Source: an uncultured Lachnospiraceae bacterium (GTDB lineage Bacteria > Bacillota > Clostridia > Lachnospirales > Lachnospiraceae). From it: a stretch of 64,000 nt of DNA. Where the stretch lies: NCBI GenBank assembly GCA_946558465.1, contig CAMNTM010000004.1, positions 1-64,000 of the forward strand. Direction: 5' to 3'. The first letter of the stretch is position 1. The number at the start of each line of letters is the position of its first letter. Below, one piece after another: positions 34,754 to 41,966 of this stretch. The notes beneath the pieces are model-generated. The model did not search any database, was not told the DNA's origin, and saw only the letters and a list, made by a program, of their open reading frames with translations. The translations under genes and the position numbers were made by a program.

Positions 34754-36442
34754 TTACTCTACCGCCAGCACATAATAGTAAATCGGCTGTCCTCCAAAAT
34801 GTACATCAATATCAAGATCCGGATACAGACCTTCCAGCTCTTTTGTAAAATCACCGGCTGTCTCCTCCGAAACCTCCTCGCCATAATACAGGCTGATCAG
34901 CTCGGAATCCTCATCCACAAGCTGGGACAGCATTTCCTTCGTCGTCTCCTCCACACTCTTTCCGACAGACAGAATCCCGCTGTCACCGATACCCATGATA
35001 TCACCCTCATGAATCTCCTTATCGTCAATGTGAGTGTCACGCACTGCATAGGTCACCTGCCCGGATTTTACATGCTTTATCTCCTCAAGCATCGTCTCCT
35101 CATTAACCTTAGCACTTTCATCCGGCATAAAATTAATAACTGCGGTAATCCCCTGCGGAACTGTTTTTGTCGGTATTACAATGATCTTTTTTTCTTCCAC
35201 AAGATCCTTTGCCTGATTTGCGGCAAGAACAATGTTTTTATTGTTAGGAAGGATAAAAATATGCTCCGCATTCACCTGCTCTATGGCATTCAGCATATCC
35301 TCCGTACTTGGATTCATCGTCTGTCCGCCTTCAATAATATAGTCCACGCCAAGCTCTCGGAAAATCTCATTCATACCCTCTCCGATAGATACTGCTATAA
35401 AGCCCATAGATTTTGCCGGTTTTGATGACTTTTCCTTTGTGGCATCTGCCTGTTTTTTTCCATCTGCCTGTTCTGCCGCTGCCTTCTGTGCATCCCGGAT
35501 TAACTTTTCCTGATGCTCTTCCCTCATATTGTCGATTTTCATCCGGGACAGCTGGCCGTATTCAAGCGCCTTTTGGATTGCAAGGCCGGGATCATTTGTG
35601 TGCACATGCACTTTTACTACATCATCATCTGCCACACATACAATGGAATCGCCGATAGAAGATAAATATTCCTTAAAGTGCTGCTCTTCCTTTTCGGAAA
35701 ATTCCTTTTCGGTTAATATGATAAATTCCGTACAATATCCAAACTTAATATCGGCTGTGTCTTCAACGCCGGCCTTTGTCTCAGCCGTACCCGGTCTTTT
35801 CACGCCTGCTTCATATAAGATCTCCTTGCCGAGAAATGCATCATAGGCTCCCCGGATAACCTCCAAAAGGCCCTGTCCTCCGGAATCTACAACCCCTGCC
35901 TCCTTAAGTACCGGAAGCATATCCGGCGTTCTCTCCAGCACTTCCTCCGCGTAATTGATGACAGCCGGAATAAACTCTTCCAGATCCTCCGTCATCTCTG
36001 CCATCTCTGCTGCTTTCTCGGCAATCCCGCTGGCCACTGTCAGGATCGTTCCCTCCTTCGGCTTCATAACTGCCTTATATGCCGTATCGCGCGCTCTCTG
36101 ACAGGCTGCTGCAAGGCCCGGTACATCAATCTCCTGCACCTCTCGCACAGATTTGGTAAATCCTCTCAGAAGCTGAGAAAGAATAACGCCGGAATTTCCT
36201 CTGGCACCTCTCAGCGAACCGGAAGAAATTGCCTTTGCAAGCTCCTTCATGCCCGGATTCTCAAGTGCGGACACTTCTTTTGCCGCTGCCATAATAGTAA
36301 GAGACATATTCGTACCCGTATCTCCGTCCGGAACAGGAAATACATTTAATTCATTAATTATCTCTTTCTTTGCTTCAATATTCTGGGCACCTGCAAGAAA
36401 CATCTTTGCAAGCATATCCACATTAATTGTTTTCGTAGCCAC
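34754..36442 (-). CDS. DAK2-domain protein, YloV/FakA-like
   Basis: A 562-residue protein of the YloV/FakA family. The N-terminal DAK2 kinase domain (about 1-200) has VFPVPDGDTGTNMSLT near residue 30, whose Asp residues bind Mg-ATP, and SLRGARGNSGVILSQLLRG near 74. The DegV-related middle and C-terminal parts follow (SIGEGMNEIFRELGVDYIIE near 352). FakA works with a FakB lipid-binding protein to phosphorylate exogenous fatty acids for phospholipid synthesis. No FakB is in this window. The segment at about 317-345 (KAAAEQADGKKQADATKEKS) is a charged linker. It is cotranscribed with the Asp23 gene 18 bases upstream. Confidence 0.9.
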   Translation of the reverse strand: MATKTINVDMLAKMFLAGAQNIEAKKEIINELNVFPVPDGDTGTNMSLTIMAAAKEVSALENPGMKELAKAISSGSLRGARGNSGVILSQLLRGFTKSVREVQEIDVPGLAAACQRARDTAYKAVMKPKEGTILTVASGIAEKAAEMAEMTEDLEEFIPAVINYAEEVLERTPDMLPVLKEAGVVDSGGQGLLEVIRGAYDAFLGKEILYEAGVKRPGTAETKAGVEDTADIKFGYCTEFIILTEKEFSEKEEQHFKEYLSSIGDSIVCVADDDVVKVHVHTNDPGLAIQKALEYGQLSRMKIDNMREEHQEKLIRDAQKAAAEQADGKKQADATKEKSSKPAKSMGFIAVSIGEGMNEIFRELGVDYIIEGGQTMNPSTEDMLNAIEQVNAEHIFILPNNKNIVLAANQAKDLVEEKKIIVIPTKTVPQGITAVINFMPDESAKVNEETMLEEIKHVKSGQVTYAVRDTHIDDKEIHEGDIMGIGDSGILSVGKSVEETTKEMLSQLVDEDSELISLYYGEEVSEETAGDFTKELEGLYPDLDIDVHFGGQPIYYYVLAVE

Positions 36443-36460
36443 TTCTTATGTCCTCCTTAA

Positions 36461-36820
36461 CTAATCGATGACTCTTACGCCTTCAATATAGATATTAATC
36501 TTATCCACCGGCATTCCCGAAAATTCTTCCACACGGTATTTTACATTGCTGATTAAGTTATCCGTCACTGCAGAAATGCTGACTCCGTAAGCTACAATAA
36601 TGTGGAAACTCAAAGTCACATGATTGTCCTCCGTAATGCTGACCTGTATTCCGCGGGTCAGACTCTCGCGCTTTAGAAGATGAACCAGTCCATCCTTCAC
36701 ATTCACTGCAGCCATTCCCACAATACCAAAGCACTCCACTGCTACTGATCCGGCATATTTTGCGACAACCTCCGGGTCAATGGTAATAATGCCGAGATCT
36801 GTACTCATACAACCTTTCAT
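36461..36820 (-). CDS. Asp23/Gls24 family envelope stress protein, YloU-like
   Basis: A 119-residue Asp23 domain protein, the usual partner gene of the DAK2 protein. Family segments are GIITIDPEVVAKYAGSVAVE near residue 10-29, ECFGIVGMA near 29, and LSFHIIVAYGVSISAVTDNL near 71-90. Asp23 relatives sit at the membrane and respond to cell-wall stress in staphylococci. The ATG at 36820 has GGGAGGG eight bases upstream. A second ATG four codons in is a possible alternative. Confidence 0.92.
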   Translation of the reverse strand: MKGCMSTDLGIITIDPEVVAKYAGSVAVECFGIVGMAAVNVKDGLVHLLKRESLTRGIQVSITEDNHVTLSFHIIVAYGVSISAVTDNLISNVKYRVEEFSGMPVDKINIYIEGVRVID

Positions 36821-36889
36821 ATCCGAAACCCTCCCATTCTTCTATCCTAAAAATTTATTTCCGTCTCGTAAAAGTATATTAACACCAAT

Positions 36890-36918
36890 ATTATACTCTG
36901 TTTTCTTCTATATTACAA
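36890..36918 (-). promoter_or_regulatory. Promoter of the Asp23-DAK2 operon
   Basis: Minus-strand TTGTAA (plus 36913-36918), 17 bases, then perfect TATAAT (plus 36890-36895). It gives a leader of about 60 bases before the Asp23 gene. Confidence 0.65.
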
Positions 36919-37005
36919 ATATAAATTGAAATCTCTTTCATCTCCCTTGCAGCTGGTAGAAAAGAAACCTGCCGGAAATCCTCAGATCCTTATTTTCTTA
37001 ATTAT

Positions 37006-37044
37006 AGAAAAAACTCAGATTCCACAATCAGAATCTGAGTTTCA
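37006..37044 (-). terminator. Terminator of rpmB
   Basis: Minus-strand AAACTCAGATTC pairs with GAATCTGAGTTT (plus 37011-37042) across an eight-base loop and is followed by a T-run. It begins about 12 bases after the rpmB stop. Confidence 0.85.
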
Positions 37045-37055
37045 CAGCTTTTCCA

Positions 37056-37244
37056 TTATGCACGCTCAACTTTTCCTGACTTTAAACAGGAAGTACATAC
37101 ATACATTTTCTTTGTACCGCCGTTCTCTGTCTTCACGCGTACGGATTTAACATTAGATTTCCACATCTTTGGTGTTTTTCTATGAGAGTGGCTTACATTA
37201 TTTCCAAAGTGAGCACCCTTTTCACAAATAGCACATTTAGCCAT
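37056..37244 (-). CDS. rpmB: Ribosomal protein L28
   Basis: A 62-residue L28 protein of the large ribosomal subunit. The opening MAKCAICEKGAHFGNNVSHS and the basic centre RKTPKMWKSNVKSVRV are standard. Four cysteines (C4, C7, C51, C54) form the zinc-binding C+ version, so this is not the zinc-free paralogue. GGAGG lies six to seven bases before the ATG. It is a single-gene unit with its own promoter and terminator, oriented with the Asp23 operon downstream. Confidence 0.97.
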   Translation of the reverse strand: MAKCAICEKGAHFGNNVSHSHRKTPKMWKSNVKSVRVKTENGGTKKMYVCTSCLKSGKVERA

Positions 37245-37300
37245 GACTGCACCTCCTAACGCTCATAATAAGCTCGATTACACGAACTCGTAACAATAAT

Positions 37301-37329
37301 ATATTAGCAGAAGATGGGAGTAAATGCAA
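37301..37329 (-). promoter_or_regulatory. Promoter of rpmB
   Basis: Minus-strand TTGCAT (plus 37324-37329), 17 bases, then TAATAT (plus 37301-37306), giving a leader of about 50 bases. Confidence 0.55.
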
Positions 37330-37438
37330 GCAGTATTTCTCATTTTATATACATTTTCTGTCATTTTCACAGCTTTTATATTTTATTCTTACGTATCTTT
37401 TGTTCTTATCCCTCTCCTGCCGGCATCCGGCACCCGTC

Positions 37439-38122
37439 TCAATCAAAAGCAGCATCGTTCGTCACATTACCGTCTCCGCTTACCGGAATCACTTCACCTA
37501 AGCATGCCGGAGAAGGCTTAAAAATCGAAAATCCCACATCCTTAACCCGTGCGGCTGCTTCCCGAAGCTTCCTATATTTATCACCGGCGTAGACTGCCGT
37601 ATCACAGGCAATTCCCTTCACCTGAAGCCCCATGGCTTCTGCATCATAAACAGCACGGTAAAGATGGTATTTCTGTGTGATCACAATAATGTTTTCCGCC
37701 TGAAAGACTGCTTTTGCCCTGTACATGCTTTCATAAGTTGAAAACCCTGCGTGATCCATAAAAATGTGCTCCGAAGGCACTCCCCGGTCTACCGCATAGT
37801 CCTTCATCGCATTTACTTCATCGTAATTATCCTGACCATGATCCCCGCTGACAATAATCCGCTCTGCAAGTCCCGCTTCGTAAGCACTGATTCCCGTGTC
37901 AAGACGCTCCTTCAGCATCTTGCTTGGAGTCCCGTCTGACCTTACTTGAGCTCCAAGTATAACAACTGCATCTGCCTGCGTTCCTGACTCCTGAAGCTCT
38001 TCTATCGTTACAATCTGCTTTTCTGCCGACAACACTACAAAACCGTTAATTGCCAGAAGCACTGCAATTCCTGCCAGACCTGCTATAATACAATATCGTA
38101 TTCCCTTTTTTACTGCCTTCAT
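37439..38122 (-). CDS. SanA/YdcF family (DUF218) membrane-anchored protein
   Basis: A 227-residue protein with one N-terminal membrane helix (about residues 11-32) and an extracytoplasmic DUF218 domain. Family motifs are AVVILGAQVRSDGTPSKMLK near 52, ERIIVSGDHGQDNYDEVNAM near 86-105, and STYESMYRAKAVFQ near 127. Members such as SanA and ElyC affect cell-envelope integrity and vancomycin sensitivity in Gram-negative bacteria. The biochemical role is unsettled. No strong ribosome-binding site precedes the ATG. It is transcribed alone. Confidence 0.85.
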   Translation of the reverse strand: MKAVKKGIRYCIIAGLAGIAVLLAINGFVVLSAEKQIVTIEELQESGTQADAVVILGAQVRSDGTPSKMLKERLDTGISAYEAGLAERIIVSGDHGQDNYDEVNAMKDYAVDRGVPSEHIFMDHAGFSTYESMYRAKAVFQAENIIVITQKYHLYRAVYDAEAMGLQVKGIACDTAVYAGDKYRKLREAAARVKDVGFSIFKPSPACLGEVIPVSGDGNVTNDAAFD

Positions 38123-38230
38123 ATCTTTACCAGCACCATCCGTTCTTTTGCTGTTCTTTCAGCATAGATTCTAAGTATATTCTTAATGAACCGGCTGCTT
38201 ACGCAAATAAATCTTCTCCTGACGGTTCAT
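38123..38230 (-). promoter_or_regulatory. Leader of the SanA/YdcF gene with a 5' hairpin
   Basis: About 108 untranslated bases. The start can form a hairpin with TGAACCG and CGGTTCA arms (plus 38187-38229). The same stretch holds a 15-codon frame starting MNRQEKIYL at 38230, which lacks a ribosome-binding site. I do not call it a gene. Confidence 0.35.
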
Positions 38231-38236
38231 AAATCC

Positions 38237-38265
38237 AGTATATACAACAGAATCTCCCCGGACAA
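38237..38265 (-). promoter_or_regulatory. Probable promoter of the SanA/YdcF gene
   Basis: Minus-strand TTGTCC (plus 38260-38265), 17 bases, then TATACT (plus 38237-38242). Confidence 0.45.
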
Positions 38266-38353
38266 TATATTTAAGCAAATACTAAGAAAAGCTTAAGTAA
38301 TTAAAATCAGAGGCACCGTCTGTTATATGCTGCTGGTGCAGCTTATATTTTGA

Positions 38354-38398
38354 AAAAAGAATTCCGAAGAGACAGGTGCTATTCACTTGTCTCTCCGG
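38354..38398 (-). terminator. Terminator after the 45-residue membrane peptide gene
   Basis: On the minus strand CCGGAGAGACAAGTG pairs with CACCTGTCTCTTCGG over a five-base loop, followed by TTCTTTTTTC. It is a strong GC-rich stem 30 to 75 bases after the small gene's stop. Confidence 0.75.
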
Positions 38399-38430
38399 CT
38401 TCTTCTCATTAAAGCTGTTCAGTTCATGTG

Positions 38431-38568
38431 TTAACAGCAAAATAGATTATATCCTGCAAGTACACACAGTATAATACACAGCACCTCAACAAAAGTATTC
38501 GGCAGAATAAGTGCCAGTATAATCCCTACCGCTACCCAAAATAAAGCAAATCCGATAATACGCTTCAA
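38431..38568 (-). CDS. Small hydrophobic membrane peptide, 45 residues
   Basis: A short gene missed by length cut-offs. From a TTG at 38568 it reads MKRIIGFALFWVAVGIILAL and then ILPNTFVEVL, ending GYNLFCC and a TAA. Two hydrophobic stretches are separated by a Pro-Asn turn, so it probably spans the membrane twice. GGAGG lies six to seven bases before the TTG. An in-frame ATG six codons earlier is weaker, as its site is too close. A strong terminator follows. I recall very similar 45-50 residue proteins in other Lachnospiraceae, with the closing LGYNLFCC pattern. Function is unknown. Confidence 0.7.
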   Translation of the reverse strand: MKRIIGFALFWVAVGIILALILPNTFVEVLCIILCVLAGYNLFCC

Positions 38569-38666
38569 CGTATCCCTCCGGCTCATTCCTTTAAAACTAT
38601 TGTATGCTGTAATATGCAGAATATCACTTTTCCACTGTATAGCTGCTGTTATCCTGAATAATTATT

Positions 38667-39053
38667 TTATTCTTCTTCATTCAGGATATCCATCACGTCA
38701 TCCTCTGTCATCTTATTCTCTTTTCCTGCCGTAAACTTGTCCACTACATCTGGAACCATATCTAATATCTTTGTAATCGTGTCCTGATTTTTTACATTCA
38801 CAAGCCTGGTCTGGCCGTTTTGTATAACCAACACTGCGCACGGAGTCATCTTGCCTCCCAGGCCTCCGGCCCCTTTTTCCTTTTTATCTGCGTTCCACGC
38901 TCCCGCCCCTACGGCAAAAGATACATCCACCAGCGGAAGAATAATTGTATCTCCGATATGAATAGCGTCTCCCACCACTGTTTTGGAAGTAATCACCCCG
39001 TCAATTCCACGGAAAAGCGCCTCCACAGTTCCCTTAAAATTATTGTCTGCCAT
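38667..39053 (-). CDS. GerW/YtfJ family spore protein
   Basis: A 128-residue YtfJ/GerW homologue. The opening FKGTVEALFRGIDGVITSKT (about residues 5-24), then DTIILPLVDVSFAVGAGAW near 31 and the glycine-rich GAGGLGGKMTPCAVLVIQNG near 62 are characteristic. In Bacillus subtilis the protein is needed for germination with L-alanine and is made in the forespore. Here it directly follows the DUF2953 gene (12 bases), a common clostridial pair. Confidence 0.9.
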   Translation of the reverse strand: MADNNFKGTVEALFRGIDGVITSKTVVGDAIHIGDTIILPLVDVSFAVGAGAWNADKKEKGAGGLGGKMTPCAVLVIQNGQTRLVNVKNQDTITKILDMVPDVVDKFTAGKENKMTEDDVMDILNEEE

Positions 39054-39065
39054 ACCCGGTTCCTC

Positions 39066-40091
39066 CTATATTTGAAAATTTTTAATATGCCTGTACGTCT
39101 TACGGACATTCCCGCACCAGATTAAATTCCAGCAAACTTCCGCAAAATGCCACGCGTAAAGCTTTCCTGCTATATAACATTTTCCCTTAAGTATACGCTC
39201 CTCAAAATCCGGCGTGATGTCCACATGATCACCCATAAAGGGATACAGCACACTAATCCCTGCCAGAACCTGCCCTGTCAGGCAGGGATCTTCAAATCCA
39301 TAGACAAGACGAACCTCAAGCTTTTTCGGATTCAGTCTTCGAAGAAGACGGAACGCTTCTTTTTTTACTTTATGAAAGGCTGCCGTATGCACTTCATCCT
39401 GAATGAAGATAGTAAGCTTTTCCTTTTTTTCCAACAGTGCCTTTATCCTGTCACAAAAGCTTTTGAAAATACCTTTTATTTTTTGAAAGATTTTTTGAAT
39501 TTTTTCATAAAATCCTGACCTTTTCTCAGCATGATCTTCCGGTTCTTCAGAGACTTCAGATACTTTCGAAGCTTCGGATTCTTCTTCAGGAATTTCTTCC
39601 ACGCCCTCTGTCTCTTTCTGCTGTTTTTTGACAGGGATTTTAAGCTCTTCCCTGCTTTCTTCGCACTCTTTAGATACTTCGTCATATTCTTCCCCTGTTT
39701 CTTCAATTTTTTTGTCCTCCTTTATTTCATTTTCTATATCCGTTTTTCTTTCCTTCTCAATTTCAGCTTTCTGTGTTTCTCTGTACATTTTATCATGAGG
39801 CGGCGTCTCCTGCTCTTTCCCGCGGCCTTTGTTTTCTCTTTTAAGCCAAGCGGCACGAACCCTCCAGCAAAACCCTTTCCGCTTATACACTACGTCCGCA
39901 CGAATCAGGTGCAGAAGCCATGTAATCCGAATCCTCATCTTCAGAGAATCCAGATTCCTGCCGCAGCCTGCTTTAATCTCATACCGGACCGGAACAAAAA
40001 GCAGCACACAAATCATCAATACTAATATTCCCATTATTACGGCTAATATAATTCCTATTATTTTCAAAATAAAAAGTAGTATATGAAGCAT
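39066..40091 (-). CDS. DUF2953 domain membrane protein with a charged insertion
   Basis: A 341-residue protein. An N-terminal membrane helix (about 1-30) and the DUF2953 start FVPVRYEIKAGCG are followed by a very charged, Glu/Lys-rich stretch of about 100 residues (about 88-195; repeated SEEPE, EESEASK and EEIPEE types). A second part (about 200-341) closes with LVYGFEDPCLTGQVLAGISVL. DUF2953 proteins are typical of spore formers and usually sit beside ytfJ. Function is not known. The charged insert looks disordered, and its Lys/Ser/Glu codons create a misleading antisense frame. Confidence 0.8.
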   Translation of the reverse strand: MLHILLFILKIIGIILAVIMGILVLMICVLLFVPVRYEIKAGCGRNLDSLKMRIRITWLLHLIRADVVYKRKGFCWRVRAAWLKRENKGRGKEQETPPHDKMYRETQKAEIEKERKTDIENEIKEDKKIEETGEEYDEVSKECEESREELKIPVKKQQKETEGVEEIPEEESEASKVSEVSEEPEDHAEKRSGFYEKIQKIFQKIKGIFKSFCDRIKALLEKKEKLTIFIQDEVHTAAFHKVKKEAFRLLRRLNPKKLEVRLVYGFEDPCLTGQVLAGISVLYPFMGDHVDITPDFEERILKGKCYIAGKLYAWHFAEVCWNLIWCGNVRKTYRHIKNFQI

Positions 40092-40093
40092 AT

Positions 40094-40417
40094 TTAACCT
40101 TCCTGCTCTTTTTTTAATATATAGGAACGAATATCAGCTCCCTTTGTCTCATTATACACCTCTTTTGCAATTTCTTCCACTAATTCTACCGCATCTTCGT
40201 AGCCGCCTGCAATCCCTACCACAAAAAAATCTTCATAAGGAAAATCCGGCTGCAGAAAAAGATTCGACTGATATATTTCCAGATGATTTTTTTCGTTTCC
40301 TGCAAGCGTTATAACATAAATATTAAGCTGAAACCTTTTCTCTTCCAGTTTCCGGATTATCTTCTCTTTCTTCTTTTCTAAGCTGCCGCTCAGATAAAGA
40401 TACCTGTAATATCTCAT
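40094..40417 (-). CDS. Small protein of unknown function
   Basis: I start it at 40417 (107 residues, MRYYRYLYLSGSLEKKKEKI), where GAGG lies six bases upstream; the frame runs 42 codons further into the PBP gene without support. It looks like a soluble alpha/beta protein: a Lys/Glu-rich N-terminal helix, strands QLNIYVITLAGNEKNHLEIY and DFFVVGIAGGYEDAVELVEE, then a C-terminal helix. I do not recognise the family. The conserved neighbours (DUF2953, GerW, PBP) suggest sporulation or envelope, but this is weak. Confidence 0.65.
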   Translation of the reverse strand: MRYYRYLYLSGSLEKKKEKIIRKLEEKRFQLNIYVITLAGNEKNHLEIYQSNLFLQPDFPYEDFFVVGIAGGYEDAVELVEEIAKEVYNETKGADIRSYILKKEQEG

Positions 40418-40511
40418 AATTGTCCTCACATCATTTCTTCCGAAATCTCCTTCTGCGGTTTCTCTCATCCGTTTATCAAATGCCAGACAGCACCATGCGC
40501 AGCCTTGTATC

Positions 40512-41966
40512 TTAATAATAAGTGTCGAACACCTGCTTTGCAATATTTACGGCACTTGCCGCACCGTCTGATGACTCGATAATTACACTTATCACGAGCT
40601 CCGGATTATCCACATTAGCCAGTCCTACAAACCAGGAATGATCTTTTTCCTTATCTGAGCTGTACTCTGCTGTTCCGGTTTTTCCCGCCGCAGTATAGCT
40701 CTGCCCGCTCAGCACGGAGGCTGTTCCATAGTCCACCACAGACGTCATATAGTCTTTAAGCTGTGCCGCCTCCTCTGACGTCATAAGTGAACGATACTTT
40801 TCCGGTTTTGTCTTTTCTATTACATTTCCGGTATAGTTTGTAACTGAATCCACCAGATACGGCTTCATAAGTGTTCCCCCGTTTGCCGCTGCCGACATAA
40901 TCAGCGCCATGTGGTAAGGGCTGACCTGGGTCTGTCCCTGCCCCATAGCAGTCATCATTCGGTCCGCATCATCAGCTCCTTTTTTAAGTGTAAACTTACT
41001 TTGGCTGTAAGGAAGATCACAAGGAAGCTTAGAGTCAAAAAGCAGCTCCTTTGATGTTTTACGGAAGGACTCTATATCCAGAGAAAGCCCGATATTACAA
41101 AACGACGTATTGCAGGAATAGGCCAGGCTGTCCCGAAAATCCTCACTTCCATGAGTACGCCCGCCGTAACAGTGAATCGTAGTTCCGGATGCTTCAATCT
41201 CTCCAAAACAGTCATAGCTGTAGGTATCTGTATCGTTACTCTCCCGCATATATTCTAACGCCGTCACGATTTTAAAGGTAGAGCCCGGTGCATACTGCCC
41301 CTGAGTTGCCCTGTTCAAAAGCGCACTGTTTTCACTGTCTGTGCTTAAGCTCTCCCAATTTTCCGCCACTGTGTTCGGATCAAAATCAGGCTTTGACACC
41401 ATCGCAAGAATCTTTCCTGTACTGGGTTCCATAACAACCACTGCTCCCCGGTAACTCCCAAGCGCATCATAGGCGGCCTCCTGAAGCTCCGTATCCAGAG
41501 TTGTCACAACATTATCTCCGATATTTTTTTCGTCCTGAAATTCCTGCTTGATCTTCTCAAGAAAAAACGCATTGGAAGTAAGCAGTTCAAAATTTTCCAG
41601 CGATTCCAGGCCTGTTTTTCCGTTTGCCGTGTATCCCACTACATGAGCAAACATATTGCCGTACGGATATTCCCTTGTCTCCGTACCGTCTTCTGCCACA
41701 TTCGTCTGTGCCAGCACCTTCCCGTTCCTGTCCAGAATCTTTCCTCTGACCACGCGCTCCGCAAAGGAATCCTGCCTGACATTATAAGGACTCCTTATCA
41801 TATCCCTGCTCTCTACCACATTAAAATAGGCGATATATCCCATCATAGCAATAAAAAGTGCTACAAACACATACGTAACTCTAGCGAATTCTTTGTTTCG
41901 GGCGCGCTTTTGCTTTTCCTGCTTCCTGTCCGACCGGTTTGCTTCTTTTCGGTCTCTGCGGGGCAT
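40512..41966 (-). CDS. Penicillin-binding transpeptidase (class B)
   Basis: A class B PBP that crosslinks peptidoglycan. I start it at the ATG at 41966 (484 residues), but a TTG at 42044 with GAGGAAG before it is possible. A basic N-terminus and one membrane helix (about 31-48) precede a short dimer domain and the transpeptidase. The active-site motifs are YAPGSTFKIVTA (SxxK, near 225-236), SLAYSCNTSFCNIG (SxN, near 280) and TAAGKTGTAEY (KTG, near 428). It overlaps the upstream RodA/FtsW gene by at least 86 bases in another frame, and they form a cognate SEDS-PBP pair. The genes around do not show whether it serves elongation, division or spore cortex. Confidence 0.9.
   Translation of the reverse strand: MPRRDRKEANRSDRKQEKQKRARNKEFARVTYVFVALFIAMMGYIAYFNVVESRDMIRSPYNVRQDSFAERVVRGKILDRNGKVLAQTNVAEDGTETREYPYGNMFAHVVGYTANGKTGLESLENFELLTSNAFFLEKIKQEFQDEKNIGDNVVTTLDTELQEAAYDALGSYRGAVVVMEPSTGKILAMVSKPDFDPNTVAENWESLSTDSENSALLNRATQGQYAPGSTFKIVTALEYMRESNDTDTYSYDCFGEIEASGTTIHCYGGRTHGSEDFRDSLAYSCNTSFCNIGLSLDIESFRKTSKELLFDSKLPCDLPYSQSKFTLKKGADDADRMMTAMGQGQTQVSPYHMALIMSAAANGGTLMKPYLVDSVTNYTGNVIEKTKPEKYRSLMTSEEAAQLKDYMTSVVDYGTASVLSGQSYTAAGKTGTAEYSSDKEKDHSWFVGLANVDNPELVISVIIESSDGAASAVNIAKQVFDTYY

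Noticed and set aside
34799-35425. Plus-strand frame of 208 codons inside the DAK2 gene
   Set aside because: It is antisense to a conserved gene and rich in His, Leu and Arg, with no motif.
39476-39706. Minus-strand Lys-rich frame within DUF2953
   Set aside because: It is an out-of-frame reading of the Glu/Lys repeat, not a separate protein.
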